A DNA stretch of 64,000 nucleotides from assembly GCF_002086485.1 (NCBI RefSeq), contig NZ_MVHF01000033.1, positions 1-64,000 on the forward strand, written 5' to 3'. The position numbers and the translations under genes are program-made. The DNA comes from Mycobacterium aquaticum. Lineage in GTDB: Bacteria; Actinomycetota; Actinomycetes; Mycobacteriales; Mycobacteriaceae. The notes beneath the pieces were generated by a model. That model saw only the letters and a program-made list of their open reading frames with translations, did no database searches and was not told where the DNA came from. Positions 33,940 through 43,125 of this stretch are shown here, one piece after another; position 1 is the first letter of the stretch, and every line of letters begins with the position of its first letter.

Positions 33940-34557
33940 TCAGTCGAAGATGCGCAGCGCGCGGTCCACGATCGCGGCGCGCAACTCGGTCCGATCGCCC
34001 TCGTGAGTTCCCGGCCGTATCCACACCGAGGACTGGTTGAGGATCCCGTGCAGGCATTGCAGCGCGACATTGACGTTGGGGCAGGTGAATTCGCCGCTGG
34101 CGATACCCTGCTCGGCGACCTTGCGGAACACCGCGTCGTGCCTACGACGCATGTCCTTCATCGGCTCCTCGAAAACCCTCGGCCAGCTGCGGGGCCAGGA
34201 GAAAACCGTCGCCACCTCGGGTGCGGTTTCGGTCAGGATGAGGATCTGCTCATCGATCAGCGCTGCCAGGTGGTCCCGCGCAGGCACGTCGCCGAGGGTC
34301 TCTTCACGCGCGGCGAGACGCTGGAGAACCTCCTGCGTGAGCGACTCCAGAGCCGCGGCGACCAGCTCATCCTTTGACGAGAAGTAGTGGTACAGCGTCG
34401 CTTTGGCGATATCGGTCTGCTCCGCGACGCCTTCGAGGCTCATCCCCTGGTAACCGGATTCGGTCAGGATCCGGGTGGCGGTCCTGACGATCTCGGCCTT
34501 ACGGCGGTCGCGACGCCGGGCCACGCGGCTGGACCCTGTCACTGGCTCAGCGCCCAT
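33940..34557 (-). CDS. TetR-family transcriptional regulator
   Basis: This is a repressor of about 205 residues. A basic N-terminus (RRRDRRKAEIV) precedes the helix-turn-helix (about 35-60, VAEQTDIAKATLYHYFSSKDELV), and the C-terminal region looks like a FadR/PaaR-type ligand domain. ATG 34557 is chosen because GGGAG is well placed before it; ATG 34602 would add 15 residues. It lies convergent to the enoyl-CoA hydratase and may bind the palindromes between that gene and the SDR. Confidence 0.85.
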   Translation of the reverse strand: MGAEPVTGSSRVARRRDRRKAEIVRTATRILTESGYQGMSLEGVAEQTDIAKATLYHYFSSKDELVAAALESLTQEVLQRLAAREETLGDVPARDHLAALIDEQILILTETAPEVATVFSWPRSWPRVFEEPMKDMRRRHDAVFRKVAEQGIASGEFTCPNVNVALQCLHGILNQSSVWIRPGTHEGDRTELRAAIVDRALRIFD

Positions 34558-34675
34558 ACGGCGATCGCTCCCTCGGCACTCCGCACGGTTGATCGACGCC
34601 ATCCTAGCGAAAGCGCCCCGCGTGTTCGGTAAACCGACCGAGTGGCCGAACAGTCGACCCGGATCCCAGGACGGG

Positions 34676-35407
34676 CTACCCGCCTTGGGGGTGCGTTGCC
34701 TGGCCAGCGGCCGTGGAAGTGCCCGCTCCGAGGTGGCTGGCAGCGTAGGCAGCCGCCTGGTCGGTCATCCCGTTGTCGGCGTACTGGTTGTGTGCGGAGT
34801 TGTCGCCGCCGGTCGGTGAGCACACCGGATCCTCGGGGATGCACAGGTCGAGAGTCTTGGGCGCGTACTGGGCGCCGACCTTGATCGGCGGGGCGCCGGT
34901 GTAGATCATCTGCAGGAACCCGCTCGACGGTTTACCGAAAAGAGCAACCGTGGCGACGTGGTCGACGACCGAAGCCGGCATCGGACCGCTGAGTCCGGGC
35001 GGCAGGGCGAAGCCCGCCGGGACGGCGTCGGCGGTGATGTAGGCCGCGACGGCGGCGCCCTGCGAGTAGCCGCCGAGCACCATCTTGGTGTTCGGGCATG
35101 CGTTGGCGACATCGCGGACCTTGTTGCTGGCGTCGACGACACCGTCGGCGGCAGTCGCGAAGTCAAGGGACGCCGGATAGTTGACCGCATAGACGTCGAC
35201 GGATTTGCCCGGGGTCTTCGCTCGCAGGGAATCGACGAAAGCCTCACCGACCCGGCCGACGCCGGGAGGTTCGAACGTGCCCCTGGCGAACACCACCTGC
35301 ACGTCAGGACACGACTCCGCGGATGCCTGCGCCGCCACGGCGAGCGACCCCGCCGCCACGAACGGTGCAACGGCAGCGACAACCAACCAACGATGGATTC
35401 GGTTCAT
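34676..35407 (-). CDS. Secreted cutinase-family esterase
   Basis: This secreted serine esterase has 243 residues. A Sec signal peptide ends near QASA (residue 30). The mature enzyme has the cutinase start VQVVFARGTFEPPGVGRVG, the nucleophile elbow GYSQG (Ser 115), the acid in EDPVC (Asp 192) and His 205. Mycobacterial cutinase-like proteins hydrolyse lipid esters or phospholipids. ATG 35407 places the signal peptide correctly. It is one of three such genes in the window. Confidence 0.9.
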   Translation of the reverse strand: MNRIHRWLVVAAVAPFVAAGSLAVAAQASAESCPDVQVVFARGTFEPPGVGRVGEAFVDSLRAKTPGKSVDVYAVNYPASLDFATAADGVVDASNKVRDVANACPNTKMVLGGYSQGAAVAAYITADAVPAGFALPPGLSGPMPASVVDHVATVALFGKPSSGFLQMIYTGAPPIKVGAQYAPKTLDLCIPEDPVCSPTGGDNSAHNQYADNGMTDQAAAYAASHLGAGTSTAAGQATHPQGG

Positions 35408-35535
35408 GCGACAACCCCCAACCCTCGACTCGCAAACTCGCGGAAGCGCCGTTGGCCCCACAATTCACGCCAAGCAGATACCCAGCATTCTTCCATCCGA
35501 ATCGGTTCGCCGATGTGATGTGGAACACGGACCGC

Positions 35536-38070
35536 TCAGTCCATTCGGCCGACATCCACCAGGCGCAGCATCGCGGTCCCTGCTTCGTCGGACTCTTCGA
35601 GGTCCACTTCGACGTCGAATCCCCAGTCTCGGTCACCCGCCGGGTCGTCGAGGATCTGCCGTACCCGCCACACACCGGGCTGCCGGTCGAAGATCAGCAT
35701 CGCGGGGCCGCGCGCGTCGGAGCCGGTGCCGACGTCGGAATGTTCGGCGAAGTACTCCAGGCCGACCTCTTCCCATCGCTGCGCGGACCAGCCCGCGTCG
35801 CCGTCGAGCTCGCCGAGCTCGTCCCAGCGTCGCCTGGCGAACAGCTCGACCCGACGGAACAGTGCATTGCGGACCATCGCGGTGAAGGCACGTTCGTTGC
35901 CGGTCAGCGGGCGCGGCCGGGCCGGTGTCGCGACTGGCGCGTCGTGGGGTTGGTCGGGATCGGTGAGCTGCTCCCACTCATCGAGCAGGCTTGAATCGAC
36001 CTGCCGGACAAGCTCGCCGAGCCACTCGACGATGTCGATGACCTCGTCGGTGCGGGCGGCGGCGGGGACACCGGAGCGCAGGGCTTTGAACGCGTCGGAC
36101 AGATAGCGCAGCACCGCACCCTCCGAACGCGTCAGCCCGTAGCCGCTGACGAACTCCCGGAACGTCATGGCGCGCTCCCACATCTCGCGCACGATCGACT
36201 TGGGCGACAGCCGGCCGTCCGCGGCCCACGGGTTGGTACGCAGATAGACGTCGAAGGCGTGGTTGAGCAGCTCTTCGAGCGGCTTGGGATAGCTGATGTC
36301 GTCGAGCAGTTCGATGCGTTCGTCGTACTCGATGCCGTCGGCCTTCATCTGCGCGACGGCCTCGCCCCTGGCCTTGTTCAACTGTGCGGCCAGGATCTGG
36401 CGCGGATCCTCCAGCGTGGCTTCCATCACCGAAACCACGTCCAGCGCATAGGTTTCCGACGCAGGATCGAGCAAGTCGATCGCGGCGAGCGCGAACGTCG
36501 ACAACGGCTGGTTCAGTGCGAAGTCGGGCGGCAGGTCGACCGTGAGCCGGTACCGGCGACCATCGGAATCGGGCTCGTCGAGGCGCTCGAGCACGCCGGC
36601 CTGCAGCAGTGAGCGGGCGATGCCGACGGCCTCCCGGATCAGCCGAAGCTGGCGCTTGCGCGGTTCGTGGTTGTCCGTGAGCAGCCGTCGCATCGCCACG
36701 AAGGGATCGCCGGGGCGGTCGACGACATCCAGGATCATGGCGGTCGACACCCGCATGTTGCTCGTGAGCGCCTCCGGCGGAGCACCGACCAACCGGTTCA
36801 TGGTGGCCTCGCTCCACGGCACCATGCCCTCGGGAACCTTGCGTCGCACCAGCTTTCGGCGCTTCTTCGGATCGTTGGCGACCTTGGCGAACTGCTTGAG
36901 GTTCTCCACCTCATGATCGGGCGCCTGCACGACGACAGTGCCAACGGTGTCGTAGCCCGCCCGTCCGGCCCGGCCCGCGATCTGGTGGAACTCACGGGCA
37001 CTGAGCAATCGGGTCCGCGTGCCGTCGTACTTCGACAACGCCGAGAACACCACAGTCCGGATCGGCACGTTGATGCCGACACCGAGGGTGTCCGTGCCGC
37101 AGATGACCTTGAGCAGGCCGGCCTGGGCCAGCTGCTCCACCAGGCGCCGGTACTTCGGCAGCATGCCGGCGTGGTGCACGCCGATGCCGTGCCGCACCAG
37201 CCGCGACAGCGTCGACCCGAATGCCGACGTGAAACGGAACCCGCCGATGGCGTCGGCGATCGCGGCCTTCTCCTCCTTGGTGCTCACGTTGACACTCATC
37301 AGTGCCTGCGCGCGTTCGAGCGCCGAGGCCTGGGTGAAATGCACGACGTAGACCGGAGCCTGCTTGGTGTCGAGCAGATCCTGGATGGTCTCGTGCATCG
37401 GTGTCGTCGCGTACGAGTAGAACAGCGGCACCGGCCGCTCGGCGCCCGCGACCAGCGCTGTCGGACGACCGGTGCGCCGGGTGAGATCCTCGCGCAGGAA
37501 CGTGACATCGCCGAGCGTGGCCGACATCAACAAGAACTGGGCACGTGGCAATTCCAGCAGCGGCACCTGCCACGCCCAGCCGCGGTCAGGGTCGCCATAG
37601 AAGTGGAACTCGTCCATCACCACCAGGCCGATGTCGGCCTGCGCGCCTTCCCGCAGCGCGATGTTGGCGAGCACCTCCGCCGTGCACGCGATGATCGGGG
37701 CCTCTGAGTTGACCGCCGCGTCGCCGGTCAGCATGCCGACGTTGGCCGCGCCGAACACGTCGCACAGCGCGAAGAACTTCTCACTGACCAGGGCTTTGAT
37801 CGGCGCGGTGTAGTAACTGCGCCGGCCTGCGGCCAACGTCGCGTACAGCGCCCCGGTGGCCACCAGCGACTTGCCCGAGCCGGTCGGAGTGGCCAATACC
37901 ACGTTTGCCCCGCTGACCAGCTCGATCAGCGCCTCTTCTTGCGCCGGGTACAGCGCGGTGCCATTGGCCTCGGCCCAGGCGGCGAAGTCGGTGAACAGCG
38001 TGTCGGGATCAGCGCTTTTGGCGCGCAGTGCGGACAGATCGCCGGGGTCATCGAGGAGCGCAGTGGTCAT
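35536..38070 (-). CDS. DEAD/DEAH-box RNA helicase with DUF3516 C-terminus
   Basis: This is an 844-residue Ski2/Lhr-like superfamily 2 helicase. Walker A TPTGSGKS is at 61-68, motif II DEFH at 153-156, motif III in MSATLGD and motif VI QIAGRAGRAGYDT near residue 370. A large DUF3516-type C-terminal region follows. It probably unwinds structured RNA, in degradation or ribosome assembly. DEFH in place of DEVH is a family trait. It is followed upstream, at 50 bp on the same strand, by the TrkA-like gene. Confidence 0.88.
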   Translation of the reverse strand: MTTALLDDPGDLSALRAKSADPDTLFTDFAAWAEANGTALYPAQEEALIELVSGANVVLATPTGSGKSLVATGALYATLAAGRRSYYTAPIKALVSEKFFALCDVFGAANVGMLTGDAAVNSEAPIIACTAEVLANIALREGAQADIGLVVMDEFHFYGDPDRGWAWQVPLLELPRAQFLLMSATLGDVTFLREDLTRRTGRPTALVAGAERPVPLFYSYATTPMHETIQDLLDTKQAPVYVVHFTQASALERAQALMSVNVSTKEEKAAIADAIGGFRFTSAFGSTLSRLVRHGIGVHHAGMLPKYRRLVEQLAQAGLLKVICGTDTLGVGINVPIRTVVFSALSKYDGTRTRLLSAREFHQIAGRAGRAGYDTVGTVVVQAPDHEVENLKQFAKVANDPKKRRKLVRRKVPEGMVPWSEATMNRLVGAPPEALTSNMRVSTAMILDVVDRPGDPFVAMRRLLTDNHEPRKRQLRLIREAVGIARSLLQAGVLERLDEPDSDGRRYRLTVDLPPDFALNQPLSTFALAAIDLLDPASETYALDVVSVMEATLEDPRQILAAQLNKARGEAVAQMKADGIEYDERIELLDDISYPKPLEELLNHAFDVYLRTNPWAADGRLSPKSIVREMWERAMTFREFVSGYGLTRSEGAVLRYLSDAFKALRSGVPAAARTDEVIDIVEWLGELVRQVDSSLLDEWEQLTDPDQPHDAPVATPARPRPLTGNERAFTAMVRNALFRRVELFARRRWDELGELDGDAGWSAQRWEEVGLEYFAEHSDVGTGSDARGPAMLIFDRQPGVWRVRQILDDPAGDRDWGFDVEVDLEESDEAGTAMLRLVDVGRMD

Positions 38071-38120
38071 CGTGGTGACAAGCGTGCCTTAGCACGGGGC
38101 GGCTCCGTGCGGCAGGTCCG

Positions 38121-38810
38121 TCAGGCGTCGTCGAGCATGTCGTGCAGGAACTGGCCGCCGTGAACCGCCGCCAGCAGTGATCCCTCCGCAGCGCGATTGG
38201 CGATGAACAGCATTTCGTCACCGGCCTCGAGGACATCCTCGGGCTGCGGCAGGATGACCTGCGAACTACGGACCAAACTCACCAAGGCGGTATTCGACGG
38301 AAGGTCCAACTGGTCGACACGCCGGCCGACGAGCGGGTTGGCTGCGGGCAAGGTCAGTTTGGTCAGCTCGGCCCGGCCGCCTCGCAGGCCCATCAACCGC
38401 ACCAGGTGGCCGATGTCGATGGCGCCTTCGATACCCGCCACCAGCGCACCCGGCGTCGACACCGCTACGTCGATACCCCAACTCGGGCCGAACAGCCATT
38501 GGTTACTGACGTCGTTGATGCGGGCGACCACCCGCGGCACGCCGAACTCGCTTTTGGCGAGCAGTCCGATGACGAGATTGGCCTTATCGTCGCCCGTCGC
38601 GGCGATCAGCACGTCACAGGTCTCGATTCCGGCTTCCTCGAGCGCACTGATCTCGCACGCGTCGGCCAGCAACCAATCCGCTTCAGCCGCTGTCTCCGGC
38701 TCGAACTTCCGCCGCTCCCGCTCGATGAGCAAGACCTTGTGGCCATAACCGAGCAACTCGCCCGCAACGGATCGCCCGACGTTGCCCGCGCCGGCGATCG
38801 CGATTCGCAT
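38121..38810 (-). CDS. TrkA-like potassium channel regulatory (RCK) protein
   Basis: This is a 229-residue cytoplasmic NAD-binding protein. The RCK_N fold begins RIAIAGAGNVGRSVAGELL and contains DACEISALEEAGIETCDV and AATGDDKANLV. An RCK_C domain follows from about 140 (NPLVGRRVDQLDLPSNTALVSLVR). It is close to mycobacterial CeoC/TrkB in sequence. Such proteins gate K+ transporters in response to nucleotides. ATG 38810 is preferred, with GTG 38825 possible. It is divergent from a K+/H+ antiporter across 80 bp, so the two likely form a regulatory pair. Confidence 0.86.
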   Translation of the reverse strand: MRIAIAGAGNVGRSVAGELLGYGHKVLLIERERRKFEPETAAEADWLLADACEISALEEAGIETCDVLIAATGDDKANLVIGLLAKSEFGVPRVVARINDVSNQWLFGPSWGIDVAVSTPGALVAGIEGAIDIGHLVRLMGLRGGRAELTKLTLPAANPLVGRRVDQLDLPSNTALVSLVRSSQVILPQPEDVLEAGDEMLFIANRAAEGSLLAAVHGGQFLHDMLDDA

Positions 38811-38890
38811 CTTCCGTTCCGCCACCCGGTTATTTTTGCGCATGCACCGGGCCTCACCGCAGGCTTCGGTACTGATTTACTTTCACGTTG

Positions 38891-40387
38891 ATGAGCTTGC
38901 AACAGTTGTACCTGGCCTTGTTGATCGGAGGCCTCGTGCTGCTCGCAAGCATCATCGGCACGCGCGTCGCGACGCGCGTGGGGTTTCCCAGTCTGTTGCT
39001 GTTCCTGTTGGTCGGCGTCGTTCTCGGTGAGGACGGCATCGGGCTGCACTTCGACAACGTCGAACTCGCCAGGAACGTCTGCACTGCCGCGCTCGCGGTG
39101 ATCCTCGTCGAGGGCGGTTTGACCACGCGCTATGCCGACATCCGCAAGGTGCTGGCGCCCGCGGCGTCGCTGGCGACGGTCGGGGTGCTGATCAGCACGG
39201 TGATCACGGCGGTGGGCGCCCACGTGCTGCTGCACATGGATTGGCAGCTATCCCTGCTGCTCGGGGCGATCGTGGCCTCCACCGACGCGGCTGCGGTGTT
39301 CTCGGTTCTGCGTGTGCTGCCGCTACCGCGGCGCCTCGCAGGCCTGCTCGAGGCCGAATCCGGGTTCAACGACGCACCCGCGGTCATCCTCGTGCTGATG
39401 TTCAGCGTGGTGCCCTTCATCCTCGAACCGGAGGGCGCGATCGCCGAAATTGCCTACGAGCTGGTGGTGGGTGTCGCGCTCGGCCTGGCGGTCGGACTGC
39501 TCGGCGCGATCGCGTTGCGGCGCATCGCACTACCGGCTTCCGGGCTGTACCCGATCGCGACCTTCGGGTTGGGGCTCGTCGCGTTCGCGGCGAGCGGTAG
39601 CGCCCATGCGAGCGGGTTCATCGCGGCCTATCTGGCCGCGGTCGTGCTCGCCAATTCGGGCCTGCCCCACCGGTCGGCGACCCGGTCCTTCGCCGAGGGA
39701 CTCGGCTGGCTGGCGCAGATAGGTCTGTTCGTCCTGCTCGGCTTGCTGGTCAACCCGCACGAACTGGCCGACGACGTGATCCCGGCGATCGTCATCGGCC
39801 TCGTGTTGCTGTTGGTCGCCCGCCCGTTGTCGGTCCTGGGAGCACTGATCGGGTTCCGCATTCCGCTGCGGGAGCAGCTCTTCCTGTCGTGGGCCGGGCT
39901 GCGCGGCGCCGTGCCGATCGTGCTGGCCACCTTCCCGATCGTGGTGGGCGTGGCGGACAGCCACCGGCTGCTCAACATCGTGTTCGTGCTGGTGGTGATC
40001 TTCACGCTGGTGCAGGCGCCGAGCCTGCATTTCGTCGCTCACCGGCTCGGTCTGGTCACCGCCGAGTCCACCCGCGAGATCCAGGTCGAAGCGGCCCCAC
40101 TGGATGTCCTCGACGCGGAACTGCTCACCATGACCGTGCAGCCGTCATCGCGTCTGCACAACGTCACGATCCTCGAACTGCGCCTGCCGTATCCCGCGGT
40201 GATCACGCTGATCGTGCGCGACGGAAACACCTTCGTCCCGTTGCCCGACACCCGCATCGAGGTCGGCGATGAACTCCTGATCGTCACGACCAGCAAAGTC
40301 CGCCCGGCTACCGAAGCTCGGCTGCGGGCGGTCAGCCGCCGCGGCAAACTGGCCCACTGGTTCAACGAATACGGTCTGCTGGAGTGA
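38891..40387 (+). CDS. Potassium/proton antiporter of the CPA family
   Basis: This is an approximately 498-residue membrane antiporter (NhaP2/CvrA-like). Twelve or so helices include the ion-binding stretch IVASTDAAAVFSVLR and ESGFNDAPAVILV near residue 160, whose aspartates are typical of the CPA fold. A C-terminal RCK_C domain (about 400-470, VQPSSRLHNVTILELRLP) suggests nucleotide or cation sensing. It should exchange K+ or Na+ for H+ to control turgor and pH. ATG 38891 is taken over TTG 38888. It ends two bases from a convergent cutinase gene. Confidence 0.87.
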   Translation: MSLQQLYLALLIGGLVLLASIIGTRVATRVGFPSLLLFLLVGVVLGEDGIGLHFDNVELARNVCTAALAVILVEGGLTTRYADIRKVLAPAASLATVGVLISTVITAVGAHVLLHMDWQLSLLLGAIVASTDAAAVFSVLRVLPLPRRLAGLLEAESGFNDAPAVILVLMFSVVPFILEPEGAIAEIAYELVVGVALGLAVGLLGAIALRRIALPASGLYPIATFGLGLVAFAASGSAHASGFIAAYLAAVVLANSGLPHRSATRSFAEGLGWLAQIGLFVLLGLLVNPHELADDVIPAIVIGLVLLLVARPLSVLGALIGFRIPLREQLFLSWAGLRGAVPIVLATFPIVVGVADSHRLLNIVFVLVVIFTLVQAPSLHFVAHRLGLVTAESTREIQVEAAPLDVLDAELLTMTVQPSSRLHNVTILELRLPYPAVITLIVRDGNTFVPLPDTRIEVGDELLIVTTSKVRPATEARLRAVSRRGKLAHWFNEYGLLE

Positions 40388-40388
40388 A

Positions 40389-41063
40389 TCAGGTGCGCAC
40401 GTTGATATGCCGTGCGGCCCACTGCGCACCGAGCTGGATCAGCCCGGACTGCTGGTATCGGACGTGCGCGTCGAAGTCCCGGCCCAGTGAGCAGATGGGG
40501 TCGTTGGTGTTGCACAGGTCGGCGGTTCGTGCGCCGAAGTCCGGGCTCATCCGCGTCAAGGGCTGGCCGAGCCGCGCCGACGGGTTGCCGAAGACGACGA
40601 TCGACGCGATCCGGGGGACGACGGCGGCCGGCAGCGGCGCGTTGTAGCCGAGGCCTGCGACGGGAGAGGTGGCGACGACATCGACGACAGCCGCACCCTG
40701 CGAGTAGCCCCCGAGCACGATCTGCGTTTTCGGACACTGGGACGCCGTGGTCTGGGCCCGCTTGCTCATATCGGTGGCCCCAGCCGCGGCCTTGAGAAAA
40801 TCCCACGACGCGGGGTACTGGACGGCGTAGGTACCGACCGTCGAGCCCTTGACCATGGGACGCAGCGTGTCCACGAACGCCTGGCCGACCGCGCCGATAC
40901 CCGACGGCTCGTCGGTGCCGCGCGCAAAGATCACTTCGACGTCGGAGCACTTCGGTGCGGCAGAGGCGACCGCGGGCGTGACCGCGCATGCTGAAGTGGC
41001 CAACACAGCGGCGGCGACGGCGAAGTGGATGCTGGGGCGCCGAGATGTCGTGCCGACCGGCAT
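40389..41063 (-). CDS. Secreted cutinase-family esterase
   Basis: This is a 224-residue secreted esterase with a signal peptide ending around ASAAP (residue 37). Cutinase motifs are VEVIFARGTDEPSGIGAVG, the elbow GYSQG (Ser 121), Asp 188 in NDPIC and His 200. Substrate is predicted to be a lipid ester at the cell envelope. Relative to the cutinase at 34676 the lid region differs and there is no long C-terminal tail. It lies alone on the minus strand. Confidence 0.9.
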   Translation of the reverse strand: MPVGTTSRRPSIHFAVAAAVLATSACAVTPAVASAAPKCSDVEVIFARGTDEPSGIGAVGQAFVDTLRPMVKGSTVGTYAVQYPASWDFLKAAAGATDMSKRAQTTASQCPKTQIVLGGYSQGAAVVDVVATSPVAGLGYNAPLPAAVVPRIASIVVFGNPSARLGQPLTRMSPDFGARTADLCNTNDPICSLGRDFDAHVRYQQSGLIQLGAQWAARHINVRT

Positions 41064-41146
41064 GATTCTCCTCGACGTGTACCGGATCGGCCCTTTGCAG
41101 ATCCTTTCCCAATAACCACTTTTACCACTCTGTCAACAGGCCGGGC

Positions 41147-41911
41147 TCAGCGTGGGTTCTTCTCACCGGCCTCGACCGCGACCGCGAGGCGGTTCTCGGC
41201 GGGTGCCACCGGGCAGGTCGCATAGTCGGTGAAAGAGCACGGCAGGTTGGCGGCCCGGTTGAAGTCGAGGGTCACCGTCCCGTCGTCATCGGGCGCGGCG
41301 AGCGCCAGCGATCTGGCGGCAGGGTAGGTGGTCACGCCGCTGGTGGCATCGGTGAACAACACCTGCAAGCCACCGTCGCGGCCTGCGAAGGCGACCAGCT
41401 GGTGTGCGGTGCCTGCCAACTCGAAATCGAGGACACCGACGGCCGCGTGGTGGTGTTCGAGGCCTGCCACGACCGCGCCCGTGGTGACCCTGACCTGTTC
41501 CGGATAGGGCGTGAACGTAGCGGTGACGCGCCAGCTCTCGTTGGGCGGGTAGGTGGGGATGCCGTGGTAGCGCAGCAGATGGGGTGACTTGGGATCGTGC
41601 ACCCGAAGCGCGACCGACCCGGTCCGCCGGATCACCTCGATGCGCCTGTCCCCGTCGGCGACAAGGAGTCCGGGCGCTCCCTCGACCGGCTCGAGCCGCT
41701 CGGTGCCGTCGATCCCCTCGACGTATACCGCTGCCTCGTCCGCCCGCCAACGGCCCGGCAGGTCGGCGACGGTGTCGAATTCGTCGGTGAGCCAATACAA
41801 CCCGGTCAGGCTCACCCAGCCGAGTGGATCGCCGAAGTAGCGTTCACGTTCCCGGTGCCATTGGTCCCAATCGGCTTCGAATGTGGTCGCGGACGTGTCG
41901 GTGGTTGTCAT
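41147..41911 (-). CDS. DUF1684 domain protein
   Basis: This is a 254-residue protein of the DUF1684 family. The start is DWDQWHRERERYFGDPLGWVSLTGLYWL, given here only as the region at residues 15-42. A central RYHGIPTYPPNESWRVTA and a terminal LPCSFTDYATCPVAPAEN are characteristic. No activity is known. It overlaps the upstream LLM-oxidoreductase by four bases (ATGA), so the two are coexpressed and may act on one substrate. Confidence 0.87.
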   Translation of the reverse strand: MTTTDTSATTFEADWDQWHRERERYFGDPLGWVSLTGLYWLTDEFDTVADLPGRWRADEAAVYVEGIDGTERLEPVEGAPGLLVADGDRRIEVIRRTGSVALRVHDPKSPHLLRYHGIPTYPPNESWRVTATFTPYPEQVRVTTGAVVAGLEHHHAAVGVLDFELAGTAHQLVAFAGRDGGLQVLFTDATSGVTTYPAARSLALAAPDDDGTVTLDFNRAANLPCSFTDYATCPVAPAENRLAVAVEAGEKNPR

Positions 41912-42978
41912 GACGTCACCTCTTTCTGAAGGGATTGCGCGGCAAGGGGTCTGCTCGGGATGAGCGTCCGCAGCATCGGGGCCACCTCGCTCTGGAACAA
42001 CTCGAGGCTGCGCCGTTTCTGCACAGCTGAGACGCCGTCGGCGTCCGCGCTGAGGTGGATCACTTCATGACCGAGCTGTTCGTGGTAGCGGCCGACCTTG
42101 TCGATCACCTGCTGGGGGCTGCCGACGAGAGCCGAGCTGCGGGCGACGAAATCCTCGATGGTCTCGAAGATCACAGGCAGCCCGGCGCGACGGGCAAATG
42201 CCAGCCGCGTTTCGAAGGTGGGCCGGTATTCGGCGATCGCCTGCTGAGTCGTCGGCGCGACGTGGAATCCGGCCGTGCCCGCTCCCACGAGCGCGTCCTC
42301 GGGTCGGTGCCCGTAGAACGCCCAGCGTTGCCGGTAGTACCGCACCAATTCGGCGTACGGCTCGATCGGATGGGTCACATTGGCGGAGAAGAGCGGATCA
42401 CCGTGGCGGGCGGCGAGGTCCACCGAATCGCGACTTGTCGCGCTGCCGTGCCAGATTCGAATGCGCTCCTGCAGGGGGCGGGGCAGTGCCTTGGCGTGCG
42501 ACAGCGGCGGGCGATACCTGCCCGACCACGTCACGTCCTCGCTGTCCCACAACCGGCGGAACAGTTCGTAGCCCTCGCGATTGCGGTCCCATTGGTCGGC
42601 GGCGGTCACGTGGAACAGCTCGGCTTGGGCGGCGCCGTTGCCCTTGCCGATGATCAGTTCGAGCCTGCCGTCGGACAGGTTGTCCAGCGTCGAGTAGTCC
42701 TCGAAGGCGCGTACCGGGTCGAGCAGGCTCAGCGTCGTCACCGCGGTGAACAGCCCGATGCGCGACGTGCGGGCGGCAATATGGCTCAGCACCACAGGTG
42801 GTGACGACGAGATGAACGGATCCTCGTGACGCTCCCCGACGGCGAACCCGTCGAACCCCAGTTCCTCGGCGAGTACGGCAGCGTCGACGACCTCACGCAG
42901 CCGCGCGGCGGGGCTCTTCTTCGCGCCCGTGACCGAATCGGGCTGATGGGTGATGAGCGTGAGCAACAGGAACTTCAT
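41908..42978 (-). CDS. LLM-class flavin-dependent oxidoreductase
   Basis: This is a 356-residue luciferase-like monooxygenase. It has the family start MKFLLLTLITH, the LGFDGFAVGERHEDPF loop, RIGLFTAVTTLSLLDPVRAFEDY, and a late KVGRYHEQLGHEVIHLS. It should use FMNH2 or F420H2. The substrate is unknown. ATG 42978 marks the start of family similarity; the frame continues upstream to 43041 but with unrelated residues. The stop overlaps DUF1684. Confidence 0.87.
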   Translation of the reverse strand: MKFLLLTLITHQPDSVTGAKKSPAARLREVVDAAVLAEELGFDGFAVGERHEDPFISSSPPVVLSHIAARTSRIGLFTAVTTLSLLDPVRAFEDYSTLDNLSDGRLELIIGKGNGAAQAELFHVTAADQWDRNREGYELFRRLWDSEDVTWSGRYRPPLSHAKALPRPLQERIRIWHGSATSRDSVDLAARHGDPLFSANVTHPIEPYAELVRYYRQRWAFYGHRPEDALVGAGTAGFHVAPTTQQAIAEYRPTFETRLAFARRAGLPVIFETIEDFVARSSALVGSPQQVIDKVGRYHEQLGHEVIHLSADADGVSAVQKRRSLELFQSEVAPMLRTLIPSRPLAAQSLQKEVTS

Positions 42979-43125
42979 CAGCACCCGGCTCCGCGACGAC
43001 GGGCCATACCTCGCCTCCTTCATCGATACGCCGGCCAGCATGGTTGCGGCGGCGATTCGATGCCAAGGTTTACAGTCGCGCTGAGTCAGTTGCGACGACT
43101 TATACGAACCGATGTGTTCGCGGTT

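Noticed and set aside
36667..37707. A 346-codon open frame opposite the DUF3516 helicase
   Set aside because: Composition is that of a shadow frame, with no motif or ribosome-binding site.
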